Source: Streptomyces soli
GTDB taxonomy: Bacteria > Actinomycetota > Actinomycetes > Streptomycetales > Streptomycetaceae
Length of the DNA: 64,000 bases
NCBI RefSeq assembly: GCF_003999195.1
Contig: NZ_RJVR01000216.1
Coordinates: 1 to 64,000 of the forward strand
Direction: 5' to 3'
In this document: piece after piece, positions 17,326 through 25,373 of the stretch
Position numbering within the stretch: position 1 is the first letter of the stretch
Layout: each line of letters opens with the position of its first letter
Notes under the pieces: model-generated
The model's input: the letters and a program-made list of their open reading frames with translations, nothing else
Told to the model about the DNA's origin: nothing
Databases searched by the model: none
Made by a program: the position numbers and the translations under genes

Positions 17326-17445
17326 CCCACGAGACCACCCGGACGAGCTACAGCAACGGCCCCAACTCATCTTCACGGACATGTAGTCTATGAATCACCG
17401 CAGGTCAGAGCCAGAACACGAGCTCCCGCGGTCGGTAAAGACCGC

Positions 17446-18123
17446 TGGCAGACCAGGCCGCATGACGGGTTGCGTGACCCGGAGGCGCCGAAGCGGGCGT
17501 TCTCGCCGAACGAGAAGTACGCCACGCTGGTGGAGTCCTGCGGTTACGTTCCGGTCCCGCTGAACGGCGAGGACTACATCGAGCTTCTGCCCGAGCGCTG
17601 GCAGGCGATCAACGCCTACGGCATCAGGATCCAGCACCGAACCTACGACGACGGCGAGTTGGGCCCACTGCGCCGTCAGCATTCCGGGGTGGCGGCGAAG
17701 AAGGGTCTGTGGGAGATCCACTACGACCCCTACGACATCTCCCGGATCTGGGTGCGCGACCGCCGGGGCGATCGGTGGATCACCGTGTTCTGGAAGCACC
17801 TGCGTCGCGTCGGCGTCCCGTTCGGAGAGCTGGCCTGGGACCACGCATGCGAGCAGGTTCCCGGCGGCACCGAGGAACAGATCGCGGATGCTGCCGCGGC
17901 CCTGCTGCGGCGGGCCCACGACGGCCCCGCCACGGAGAAGGGCCCTGCGGCCAAGCGTTCCCGCCGAGTCGCCGCCCGGACCCGGGCCACCACCCCCGAC
18001 CGGCCGATCCCGGACCCGCCTGTTGCCGAGGCCGCGCCGGAGGAAGAGGCGGACACCGGGCTGGCCAAGGTCATCCCGCTCGGTCTGTTCGACCCGCTCG
18101 CCAACCCATGGAGACGTCCGTGA
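17446..18123 (+). pseudogene. tnsB: TnsB-like transposase, C-terminal part
   Basis: This is the continuation of the interrupted tnsB, beginning WQTRPHDGLRDPEAPKRAFS, the usual motif after the DDE core. It then has the Mu-transposase C-terminal beta-barrel (VPVPLNGEDYIELLPERWQA, GVAAKKGLWEIHYDPYDISR, WVRDRRGDRWITVFW) and a basic Ala/Pro-rich tail that in relatives contacts TnsC. There is no start codon at the junction, although an upstream frame is open from 16891. The stop overlaps tnsC. With 10783-11979 the intact protein would be about 624 residues. Confidence 0.85.
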
Positions 18124-19169
18124 CCATCCCCGAACCGGCAGGCCGGCACTCCGCCCTGCACGAGGTCGACGCCGCGGCCAACCGGCAGCTCACCACCCTG
18201 GACGGATGGCGGGCCTTTGCCGCCGGGCCGCCCGAGCCCCCGGTCCTGTTCTCTCCCGACGCGTTGCGAGGGCTGTCCTCGGCAGAGCGGGCTCTCTACG
18301 ACGAGGACCGGCTCGACCATCACGCCCGGATGCTCGTGGTCGCCACCTCGTTCGTCGAGAAGACGGTGGTCTGCGGCCGTCGACTGGTCCTGCTGAACCG
18401 GCACGCGATCAGCGCTCGCCGCGGCCTGATGGTCTCCGGCCTGCCGGGCACGGGCAAGACCAGTGCCATCACCCAGCTCGGCCTCGCCCACGAGCTCCTC
18501 GATCGGGCACGCCACCCGAACGTCGCCGACCGCATCCCGGTGGTCTACATCACCGTCCCGCCGGCCGCGACCGCCCGCATGGTCGCGGCCGAGTTCGCCC
18601 GCTTCCTGGGGCTGCCTGTCCGTCCCCGGTCGAACATGACGGATATCATCGAGGCCGTGGTCGGCGTCTGCACGGACACCTACACGGGGCTGGTGCTCGT
18701 GGACGAAATCCACAACGTCTCGCAGGTCACGCGGGCCGGTGGCGAGGTCTCCGACACCCTGAAGTACTTCTCCGAGCGCATCCCCGCGACGTTCGTCTAT
18801 GCGGGCATCGGCCTGGAGACCAGCGAGTTGCTGGCCGGCACCAGGGGCGCCCAGATCGCGGGCCGCTTCACCCTCGTCCCCACCCGCCCGTTCCCCTACG
18901 GCGACGAGTGGAAGGGCCTGGTCGCGACCATGGAGGAGACCTTGCTCCTGCACGATCACCCGCTGGGCAGCCTGGTCAAGCTGGACCGTTACCTCCACAA
19001 CCGGGCCGACGGCATGATCGGAGCGTTGTCCCACGCGATCCGGGGCGCCGCGATCGACGCGATCCTGGGCGGGACCGAGCGCGTGACCAAAGAAGGGCTC
19101 GACGAGATCCCCCTGGACCACGCCGCGGAGACGCTGAGGAAGCCGGCGAAGAAGGCGGCCACCCGGTGA
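18108..19169 (+). CDS. tnsC: TnsC/TniB-like AAA+ ATPase
   Basis: This 353-residue AAA+ regulator bridges the target selector and the transposase. Walker A is VSGLPGTGKTSAITQLG, Walker B LVLVDEIHNVSQ, with a sensor region AGIGLETSELLAGTRGAQIA. ATG 18108 overlaps the end of tnsB; GTG 18120 is an alternative. The stop overlaps tniQ in GTGA. In Tn7 relatives, ATP-bound TnsC polymerises on target DNA marked by TniQ/TnsD and stimulates TnsB. It appears intact here. Confidence 0.88.
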   Translation: METSVTIPEPAGRHSALHEVDAAANRQLTTLDGWRAFAAGPPEPPVLFSPDALRGLSSAERALYDEDRLDHHARMLVVATSFVEKTVVCGRRLVLLNRHAISARRGLMVSGLPGTGKTSAITQLGLAHELLDRARHPNVADRIPVVYITVPPAATARMVAAEFARFLGLPVRPRSNMTDIIEAVVGVCTDTYTGLVLVDEIHNVSQVTRAGGEVSDTLKYFSERIPATFVYAGIGLETSELLAGTRGAQIAGRFTLVPTRPFPYGDEWKGLVATMEETLLLHDHPLGSLVKLDRYLHNRADGMIGALSHAIRGAAIDAILGGTERVTKEGLDEIPLDHAAETLRKPAKKAATR

Positions 19170-20299
19170 CCGAGGCATTGCCCGAACAACTGGCCCGACT
19201 CCCCGTCCACGTCTCACTGCGACTCGGCGAGGGCACCGACTCATTCATCCGCCGACTGGCCCAGGCCAACCACCTCAAGCCCAGCTACCTGCGCGGATGC
19301 CTCGTCGGACCGCCCGACTACGGGCGCGGGAAACGACCACGCGCTGACCGACTCGCCGCAGTCACCGGCCGTCAGCAAGCCGTCCTGGAACGGGTGCTGC
19401 CCGATCTGGTGCGATACAAGCGTGCGAGGCCGGCCCCGGACAAGCCCAAGCGACGTGTCACCACCAGCGCGGACAAACCCGCGCTCTTCGCGGCGATCCG
19501 TCGGGACGCCCAGGAAGGAGAGAAGTCCGTCCGTCAGCTGGCGGCCAGGCATCACGTCGGCCCGAACATGGTCCGCCAAGCACTCGCCTCACCGACTCCT
19601 CCACCACGCAAGAAGAGCCCGGCCATCGAAGGCCGAGCCAAAAGGCGCGTTGGACCAGTCATCGACGTCATCCTCGACGAACACGCCGCCGCCCATGCCG
19701 GCCAACTTCCCACGATCGGGCTGGTCTGGGAGAAGTTGCTGGACGAACACGACGCCAGCGTGTCCTACGGCACCGTTCACCGCTACATGTCCAACCACCC
19801 GCTGAGGAACCCGGACACATTGACCAGGCGCCCCGAACGAAGTGCGGGAAACTACCTCGCCGCCACCCAGCAGACCTTCCACACGAACGTCCTCAAGCAC
19901 TACCAGGCGCTACTGACCGCGGTTCGTCGCGAGCCCGCCCGGCACGGCCTCGACGGCTCCTTCTCCGCGATGACCGCCTTTCTTCTCGGCCTGGATGCCG
20001 GAAGCTCCTGGAGCATGCTCACCGGGTTCCAGGAATGGCTCGTGGTCCGTCTCGGTCGAGGCCACGATCTGACCTGGCCCCTCCTCGTCCGCCACCTCGC
20101 TCCAGGGGGTTGGACTCACCCGCTCACCAAACAGGCCGACGCCGCAGCTGTGATCACGCTCCACCGACTCCTCCGCGACTTCTTCACGATCCGGGAGCGA
20201 CCGGACGGCCTCGCAAGGATCTTCCTGGACTACCAGTCCTGGATGGTCACACAGGACTGGTATCAACTCGACGCAGCAGAGCCGGCCCCAGGCAGCTGA
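19166..20299 (+). CDS. TniQ-like target selector fused to an IS21-type HTH region
   Basis: This protein is 377 residues. The N-terminus (LPVHVSLRLGEGTDSFIRRL and LKPSYLRGC) has the start of a TniQ domain. From about residue 105 it changes to KSVRQLAARHHVGPNMVRQA and PTIGLVWEKLLDEHDASVSY, GTVHRYM, which look like the tandem helix-turn-helix domains of IS21 IstA but without its DDE core. The C-terminal 140 residues (SAMTAFLLGLDAGSSWSMLT, GFQEWLVVRL) match nothing I recognise. Position and overlap with tnsC support a role as target chooser. The domain order is unusual and the reading of the middle is inference. Confidence 0.65.
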   Translation: MTEALPEQLARLPVHVSLRLGEGTDSFIRRLAQANHLKPSYLRGCLVGPPDYGRGKRPRADRLAAVTGRQQAVLERVLPDLVRYKRARPAPDKPKRRVTTSADKPALFAAIRRDAQEGEKSVRQLAARHHVGPNMVRQALASPTPPPRKKSPAIEGRAKRRVGPVIDVILDEHAAAHAGQLPTIGLVWEKLLDEHDASVSYGTVHRYMSNHPLRNPDTLTRRPERSAGNYLAATQQTFHTNVLKHYQALLTAVRREPARHGLDGSFSAMTAFLLGLDAGSSWSMLTGFQEWLVVRLGRGHDLTWPLLVRHLAPGGWTHPLTKQADAAAVITLHRLLRDFFTIRERPDGLARIFLDYQSWMVTQDWYQLDAAEPAPGS

Positions 20300-20336
20300 C
20301 CAGGCCGGTGGTCGTCATTTGGAACAGCGCGATGGC

Positions 20337-20705
20337 CTACTTGGATTGGGGGTCTTCACTCACCGCGGCGGCGACCAAGGCCACCAGATTCTCGGTCCAG
20401 CAATCGCTCTCTTTCGTCGCGACTTCGACACCGCAGCCGGAACAGACGAGGTTGGGGCCGTCCTGGCCCGCGAGGCCGCAACAACCATTGACGCGGCGAG
20501 CATCGGAGTGGAGTGCCGTCCCCGGAACGTCGTCGGGGTGAAGGATCAGAAGGCTGCCGTCGAAGTTGACCTTGAAGGTTCCCTGAGCCATCCGTGGTGA
20601 AGCGATCTCGTTGCCAGGCGGGCGTTCGGGGCCTCTCAGCGGTTCCCCCGGCTTAACCTTGCCGGTCAGAGGCTGCTGACAGTTCACGCAGTGAAAGACG
20701 ACCAC
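20337..20705 (-). CDS. Uncharacterised zinc-ribbon protein (probable cargo)
   Basis: This protein of about 122 residues is taken from GTG 20705 (VVVFHCVNC). It has a Cys pair in FHCVNCQQPL and another in LVCSGCGVEVATKE, plus RRVNGCCGLAGQDGPN, so one or two zinc ribbons are likely. The middle GTFKVNFDGSLLILHPDDVP is beta-rich. Upstream Met codons exist and the start is uncertain. It is encoded opposite to the tns genes, between tniQ and the right end of the transposon. Function is unknown. Confidence 0.55.
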   Translation of the reverse strand: MVVFHCVNCQQPLTGKVKPGEPLRGPERPPGNEIASPRMAQGTFKVNFDGSLLILHPDDVPGTALHSDARRVNGCCGLAGQDGPNLVCSGCGVEVATKESDCWTENLVALVAAAVSEDPQSK

Positions 20706-20845
20706 ACGACCATTCTGCCAGCGAGACCATGAGCATGAAGCCGACACCGTATTCACCACGACCTCGGCGGCCTGCAGCCGTCTCACTCAATCCAGTCCAC
20801 GCAGGCCAACGCGATCCGGCCGCCTAACTTCGTTGCGACAGGTCA

Positions 20846-20921
20846 TGTGACAACGAATCTTGGTCGATTGCCACCGAAGTTTGACGTCCGGCCGTCTCGT
20901 GACAGCGAAGTTTGACCGCGC
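20846..20921 (+). repeat. Internal Tn7-like end sequence
   Basis: Three sites, TGTGACAACGAATC, GCCACCGAAGTTTGAC and GTGACAGCGAAGTTTGACC, align at the same spacing with both ends of the mini-element at 6790-8181. The first 14 bases reappear inverted at 21969-21982, bracketing the SUMF1-domain gene. The preceding CTTCGTTGCGACA (20829-20841) is an inverted imperfect copy. This may be a fossil end of a nested mini-element. Confidence 0.6.
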
Positions 20922-21211
20922 AGATCAGATATGTCCCGTAAGCGTGGGAAGCTGTGCCGGGACACGATAGAGGTCACCTGGACACGGTTTCTGTCACCGC
21001 GACCGGCGGCGTACGTACGGCCGGACCATCGGCGCAGGTCGGCGTCACGGGCCCGATGACAGATGCCCTGTCCACGACGCCGGTGGTGACAAGAATCCTG
21101 TCCCGGCGGTGACAACAAGCGCGTCCTGCGCGCCGTTGAGGCCCAGGCCGCGGGCGTTGCTCGGTGACAACTGCCGGGTCCCGGCACAGAAGCGGTCGTG
21201 CACCATGCGGA
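20922..21211. other. Intergenic stretch with scattered GTGACAA repeats
   Basis: No gene is supported. Repeated GTGACAAGAATCC, GTGACAACAAGCG and GTGACAACTGCC (about 21086-21175) and several TGTCC/GGACA words look like further degenerate transposase-site repeats near the right side of the transposon. Confidence 0.4.
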
Positions 21212-21886
21212 TCAGCGCACGTTGGAACGCGCGATGCGGAATCCCACGTCGTCGACCTGGAAGGTCGGGTGGCTGCGGCGCCGCACGGGGGCCCGGCAGC
21301 TCCAGTGCTCGTCGAACCAGCCACCGCCGCGTAGCACCCGGTAGGTGCCGTAGACCTTGGCGTCGTAGATGTCCCAGCACCACTCCCAGACGTTGCCGAG
21401 CATGTCGTAAAGGCCCCACGGGTTGGGCCGCTTGCCGCCCACGTCGTGGATTCGCTCGTGCGAGTTGCCGCGGTGCCAAGCGATCTCTTCTAGCGGTCCG
21501 TAACGGGGTCCGGTCGTACCGGCGCGGCAGGCGTGCTCCCACTCGGCTTCGGTCGGCAGCCGGTACCCGTCGGCGGATGGGTCCCACTCGATGCCTTCGC
21601 CGTTGGCATGGAAGTGGTAGGCGGGCGCGAACCCGTCGCGCTGGGACAGGGCGTTGCAGAACCGGACCGCGTCCCACCAGGAAACGCCCTCGACGGGCAA
21701 CTGGTCCCCACGGGTGGTGCTTGGCCGCTGGTCGGTGATCTGCGCGTACAGCGACTGGGTGACCGGGAACGCCGCGAGCTGGTAGGGCACGAGCTCGACC
21801 GACCAACTGCGCTGGGTCCGCCGGTCCGACAGCGTTACCTGCCCCGGCGGGATAGCGATTATCTCGTGCCATGCGCTCGCGTCCAT
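21212..21886 (-). CDS. SUMF1/formylglycine-generating-enzyme domain protein
   Basis: This 224-residue protein covers one SUMF1 domain: MDASAWHEIIAIPPGQVTLS, FPVTQSLYAQIT, PVEGVSWWDAVRFCNALSQR, YRLPTEAEWEHACRAGTTGP, then GLYDMLGNVWEWCWDIYD and VLRGGGWFDEHWSCRAPVRR. True sulfatase-activating enzymes use a Cys pair near the C-terminus. Here the late region has a single obvious Cys, so it may instead be a non-enzymatic or EgtB-like relative. It is shorter than full enzymes (about 300). It lies just inside the right end of the Tn7-like transposon, between 14 bp inverted repeats, so it is probably cargo. Confidence 0.8.
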   Translation of the reverse strand: MDASAWHEIIAIPPGQVTLSDRRTQRSWSVELVPYQLAAFPVTQSLYAQITDQRPSTTRGDQLPVEGVSWWDAVRFCNALSQRDGFAPAYHFHANGEGIEWDPSADGYRLPTEAEWEHACRAGTTGPRYGPLEEIAWHRGNSHERIHDVGGKRPNPWGLYDMLGNVWEWCWDIYDAKVYGTYRVLRGGGWFDEHWSCRAPVRRRSHPTFQVDDVGFRIARSNVR

Positions 21887-21968
21887 GGGCAGACGCTACC
21901 GGCACCTGTCCTGGCGACCGCGCTGCCAGCCTTCCACGCCCCGAAGCGACGCCCTGAGGGCCCTCTGT

Positions 21969-21987
21969 GATTCGTTGTCACAGGACA
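21969..21987 (-). repeat. Right terminus of the Tn7-like transposon
   Basis: Read inward on the minus strand it starts TGTCCTGTGACAACGAATC. The first 10 bases equal the left terminus at 9921-9930, and the last 14 equal the sequence at 20846-20859. GCGAGG follows outside, comparable to ACGAGG outside the left end. Confidence 0.6.
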
Positions 21988-22062
21988 GCGAGGAGCCCCC
22001 GGATCGGGGCACCGCAGGCGATGACGTACGGCGTCCCGCCAACGATGGAGCCGGGGCCGGTG

Positions 22063-22929
22063 TCAGGGGCGTGCGGTGGCGGTACGGCCGCCTGTGACGC
22101 GAAGAAGGTCGAGCTTTCCCGCGTCGCTGCTTCCGGCCGCTGCCGTGTAGGTGACCATGCGCAGGTCCGCGCCCGGAACGATCAGGACGTCGCAGTCGAG
22201 CAGGATGTCGCCGATCTCGGGATGCCGGATCGTCTTGCGGTCGGTGGTGTGCTGGGCAGCTGCTGTCTGCGTGGCCCAGTGATGAGCGAAGGCGTCGGAT
22301 TCTTCCCGGAGGTCGTGCACGAGACGATCGAGCTGGGCGTCGGCGGGGTAGCGGGAGGCGCCGTCCTTGAGGTCGGCGACGATCGACGCCTCGAAGGTGT
22401 CCTGTCCGCGCTCGGACTGGACGGGAAGCATTGAGGCATGAGCGGCGCCGTTGCCGAAAAGGGCGCGCGCGAGGTTCCGTTCGGCGGTCGGGAGGACGGT
22501 GGGGTCGCCGTGCAGGGCGCTCCACATGGTGTTCCACCACACCAGGGTCCAGTCGGCGGTGAACACCCCGATCGGGACGTCGCCCAGGCGCGCGGCGAGC
22601 CGCTGGATGCCCGGGGGCACATGGGTGCTGACGGTGCCGTCCTGCGGCGGAAGGAGCCCGGCGCTGCGGTACAGCTGGTCGCGCTCGGCCCGGGAGAGCT
22701 GAAGGGCTCGGGCGAGGGCGCCGACGACCTGGGCCGAGGGTTTCTTCGCGCGTGACTGCTCCAGGCGCAGGACGTAGTCGACCGAGAGCCCGGCCAACTG
22801 CGCGAGCTCCTCGCGGCGCAGGCCCGGGGCGCGACGGCCGGCCGTCGCGGTGAGGCCGGCGTCGGCCGGGGAGAGGCGGTCGCGCCAGGCGCGCAGGAGT
22901 ACACCGAAGGTGGAGCGGGAGGCGGCCAT
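22063..22929 (-). CDS. MmyB-type helix-turn-helix transcriptional regulator
   Basis: This 288-residue regulator has an N-terminal XRE helix-turn-helix ([32 protein letters not shown]) and a C-terminal MmyB-like domain (IGVFTADWTLVWWNTMWSAL, RHPEIGDILLDCDVLIVPGA). It is divergent from the SDR gene at 23079; the gap contains CCTGGGTACTGCCGG (22962), related to elements in the other regulator-oxidoreductase gaps. It probably represses the SDR gene. Ligand unknown. Confidence 0.87.
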   Translation of the reverse strand: MAASRSTFGVLLRAWRDRLSPADAGLTATAGRRAPGLRREELAQLAGLSVDYVLRLEQSRAKKPSAQVVGALARALQLSRAERDQLYRSAGLLPPQDGTVSTHVPPGIQRLAARLGDVPIGVFTADWTLVWWNTMWSALHGDPTVLPTAERNLARALFGNGAAHASMLPVQSERGQDTFEASIVADLKDGASRYPADAQLDRLVHDLREESDAFAHHWATQTAAAQHTTDRKTIRHPEIGDILLDCDVLIVPGADLRMVTYTAAAGSSDAGKLDLLRVTGGRTATARP

Positions 22930-23078
22930 GGCTCCATTCTCACCGCTCGGCGCCCGGCGAGCCTGGGTACTGCCGGTCCTAGTGACGGGGACGGCACTGG
23001 TTGACGGTGGCGCAAGCGACGAACGTTGGTGATGCGCCCAGCCGGGCGCACACCGGCTGACCAGTCAAGGAGCCTCCC

Positions 23079-24002
23079 ATGCGGCACACCATCGTCATGA
23101 CCGGCGCGAGCCGCGGGATCGGCCGCGTCGCCGCGGAGCACATCCTGCGCCAGTCTCCCGACGTGCACCTCCTCGTCGTCGCCCGCGGATCCTCCGGCGC
23201 ACGCCTGGCCGCGGAACTCGCCACGGGCGGGCACACGGTCTCGCACCTCTCGGCGGACCTCGGCTCGCTGGACAGCGTCCGCTCGGCCGCCGCCGAGATC
23301 CGCGACCGGCTGCAGCGCGGTGATCTGCCGCCGCTGCGCGGCTTCGTGGGCAACGCGGGCATCCAGTACACGAACGCGCTGACCGAGGGGCCCGACGGGT
23401 TCGAGTCCACCTTCGCCATCAACGTGCTCGCCAACCACCTGTTCGTCCGCCTGCTCCAGGACCGCTTCACCGCTCCCGCCCGGATCGTGATCACCGCCAG
23501 CGACACCCACTTCGGCGACTTCAAGCACAACATGGGCATGGTGCCCGGCCCGGCCTGGAAGTCCCCGGACGTCCTCGCCCGCACAGGTGCCTTCCCCAAG
23601 CCGGACACCACCACCGGCGGGCGCACCGCGTACTCGACGAGCAAGCTGGCCGCGATCTACCTCGTGCACGAGTACGCGCGCCGGCTGCCGGCCGGGATCG
23701 ACGCCGTCGCCTACAACCCGGGCTTCGTCCCCGGAACCGGCCTCGCCCGCAACGCGAGCCCCGCCGCCCGGTTCGCGATGCGCCGCATCCTGCCAGTCAT
23801 GACCCTCACCCCGTTCGCAACCAGCCGCAGCACCGCCGGGCGCTACCTCGCCGACGTCGTCCTCGGCACGACCCAGGCGCCGACCGGGGCCTACGTCGAC
23901 CGCAAGCGCGTGGACCGGTCGTCCGAGGAGTCCTACGACCCGCAGCGCGAAGGCGAGCTCTGGGAGACCGCCGAACGGTTCACCGCGCCGTACCCTGCCT
24001 GA
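23079..24002 (+). CDS. Short-chain dehydrogenase/reductase
   Basis: This 307-residue SDR of the retinol-dehydrogenase/protochlorophyllide-reductase-like size class has Rossmann motif TGASRGIGRVAAE, structural GFVGNAGIQY, serine in IVITASDTHFGD, and catalytic TAYSTSKLAAIYLVHEYARR. RBS AAGGAG lies 8 bases before ATG. It is divergent from an MmyB-type regulator that probably controls it. Substrate unknown. Confidence 0.88.
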   Translation: MRHTIVMTGASRGIGRVAAEHILRQSPDVHLLVVARGSSGARLAAELATGGHTVSHLSADLGSLDSVRSAAAEIRDRLQRGDLPPLRGFVGNAGIQYTNALTEGPDGFESTFAINVLANHLFVRLLQDRFTAPARIVITASDTHFGDFKHNMGMVPGPAWKSPDVLARTGAFPKPDTTTGGRTAYSTSKLAAIYLVHEYARRLPAGIDAVAYNPGFVPGTGLARNASPAARFAMRRILPVMTLTPFATSRSTAGRYLADVVLGTTQAPTGAYVDRKRVDRSSEESYDPQREGELWETAERFTAPYPA

Positions 24003-24571
24003 ATCGTGGAACCTCCGGGCTCAGCCCGAAGTCGGAACCGCAACGTCGCGAGTTCGCACCTTCCGCAATTCACGATGGCCAGAATTCAGGAACAGATATG
24101 TGAGGTACCCGCCGCTGCGGCGGCCGGGCCCACGGCCCTGATGACCGCCCCGTATCGCAGCCCACGCCTCTGACTCTCACGGTGCGGATCGCGTGATCCG
24201 TGCCGCGTCGTCCGCGGCCTGTCGGGGGCGGGGCACGGTGACGGCGGTGTTCCCCTCGCCCCGTCCTACGATGAGCGCGGGGGGTACTGCGGCTGCCTTT
24301 CGGCCTCACCTGGGCTGGACCCCTAGACCGCCGCGGCGTTCCTCGCCGCACTCACCGGCCACTGGCACCGCAACGCCCGCGAACCCGCACCCCCGGGCGC
24401 CCCCGGTCAGCGCGCCTACCATCACCGCGCGGCCGCCGCTGGTCTCACCGTCCTCGATCACCTCCTGAGTTGAATCGACGGTGAGAGGGCTACGGCACGT
24501 TTCCGGCGTATTCCAGTTGCCCGCCCACTAAGGCCGGCACGACAGCCCCATCCTGCAGAAGAATCGAGCCC
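24003..24571. other. No intact gene; possible coding remnant at 24338-24471
   Basis: Most of this stretch shows nothing. At 24338-24471 a plus-strand frame reads FLAALTGHWHRNAREPAPPG and later AAAAGLTVLDHLLS before a stop, which looks like the C-terminus of a lost protein. I do not recognise it. Confidence 0.35.
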
Positions 24572-24925
24572 ATGAGCCCGTACGTCACCACCGCCACAAG
24601 CGACCGCTATCACGCCAGCCCCGACTGCCCCGCCTTCCGCCGCGGTGTCCTCGGGAACGAGGCCCAGGGCATCGCTCCGCGGCCGGTCCAGGAGATGACT
24701 GCCGATGAGGCCCAGCTTGCGTGGCAGACGCCGTGCCACGTGCCCGGAGTGCCTGGAATCGGCGGGGCAGAGTACGCGGTGACCGATGACCTAGTCGCCG
24801 CGGGCCCGCCTCGACGAAGACGAGCGTGCCGCCCGCCGCCTCGTTCAGCGACGCCTTCGTCCAGTCCCATGCCCCGGACTGCCTGTACAGCACCGGCAAG
24901 AGCTGACCGTACCTGGCAGCGGTGA
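24572..24925 (+). CDS. Small hypothetical protein, possibly truncated
   Basis: The first 60 residues look like a real domain (VTTATSDRYHASPDCPAFRR and later MTADEAQLAWQTPCHVPG), with spaced Cys and His that could bind a metal. The remainder is Arg/Pro/Ala-rich and looks like read-through of non-coding sequence, so the true 3' end may be missing. ATG 24572 was chosen without a strong ribosome site. Function is unknown. Confidence 0.35.
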   Translation: MSPYVTTATSDRYHASPDCPAFRRGVLGNEAQGIAPRPVQEMTADEAQLAWQTPCHVPGVPGIGGAEYAVTDDLVAAGPPRRRRACRPPPRSATPSSSPMPRTACTAPARADRTWQR

Positions 24926-25330
24926 CGGGCCAGCACGGATCACGGCTCTTGGCTGAGGTCGACAACTGAGCCGGGCACGCACGGCGAACCCAAATACACA
25001 CCGACCACCCTCGTTGTACTGGCACGTACCGGGCTGGTTCGCGCCACGCAGACTGCAGCCGACGCAGCCAAAACCACCCACTACCGGGCACCACCAGACC
25101 GATAACTGATGGCGCGTCAATACCAATGCGCTCCCCTCGCGCTCCCCTGGCCTGCCGACAGCCCACCCGCCGCACCCCGGCAGCCGAGCCGCCATGAAGA
25201 AAGTCCAGCTCAAGGGGCACTTACGCCCAGCGGCGCCACAAGCAAATCCATAGAGTGAACTATCAACCTACGCATCGGAATGCGTAGGTCGAAAAGCACT
25301 TACACGCACACTTCCCAAGGTCAATAAAAA
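24926..25330. other. Island right end with candidate integrase arm sites
   Basis: No gene is supported. It holds tandem GCGCTCCCC (25128-25147, mirrored at 411-430), two copies of GCACTTAC (about 25218 and 25296), and a perfect 10 bp inverted repeat ACCTACGCAT-CGGA-ATGCGTAGGT at 25266-25289 whose arms contain part of the att core. These resemble recombinase arm or accessory sites. Confidence 0.45.
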
Positions 25331-25365
25331 GGAAAAACCCCAGGTCACAGGCCCGACCTGGGGTT
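25331..25365 (-). terminator. Rho-independent terminator of tRNA-Thr
   Basis: An 11 bp stem (AACCCCAGGTC with complement) and 8-base loop, followed on the minus strand by TTTTT, lies 6 bases downstream of the encoded CCA of the tRNA. Confidence 0.85.
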
Positions 25366-25373
25366 CACCATGG

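Larger units (their letters stand above)
11980..17445 (+). mobile_element. Tn554-like element inserted in tnsB
   Basis: Precise removal of these 5466 bp restores the tnsB reading frame. The junctions are inverted 17 bp sequences: 11974-11990 and 17429-17445 (GCGGTCTTTACCGACCG and its complement). The target hexamer GCGGTC remains at left and its complement GACCGC sits at right. Three overlapping genes encode two tyrosine recombinases and a small DUF6262-type protein, the TnpA-TnpB-TnpC set of Tn554. Cargo is a dienelactone-hydrolase-like gene. A further TTTACCGACCG copy at 12048-12058 may be an accessory binding site. Confidence 0.85.
9921..21988. mobile_element. Tn7-like transposon (tnsA-tnsB-tnsC-tniQ plus cargo)
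   Basis: The left terminus TGTCCTGTGA (9921) matches the inverted right terminus at 21978-21987. Just outside are ACGAGG (left) and GCGAGG (right, from 21988), compatible with a 5 bp target duplication allowing a one-base ambiguity. The core genes are in Tn7 order with overlapping starts: tnsA, tnsB (interrupted), tnsC, tniQ. Probable cargo is a zinc-ribbon protein and a SUMF1-domain protein. Without the Tn554-like insertion it would be about 6.6 kb. Genes are clear; exact ends are inferred from repeats. Confidence 0.72.

Noticed and set aside
16891..18123. A single fused gene from the hydrolase region into tnsB
   Set aside because: The part before 17446 is an out-of-frame shadow of the hydrolase gene and element end; only the part after 17446 has TnsB motifs.
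9921..21988. CRISPR-associated transposon
   Set aside because: No cas gene and no CRISPR repeats are visible inside or near the element.
9921..21988. An exact 5 bp target duplication for the Tn7-like transposon
   Set aside because: The flanks ACGAGG and GCGAGG agree only with a one-base offset or one mismatch, so I report it as compatible, not proven.
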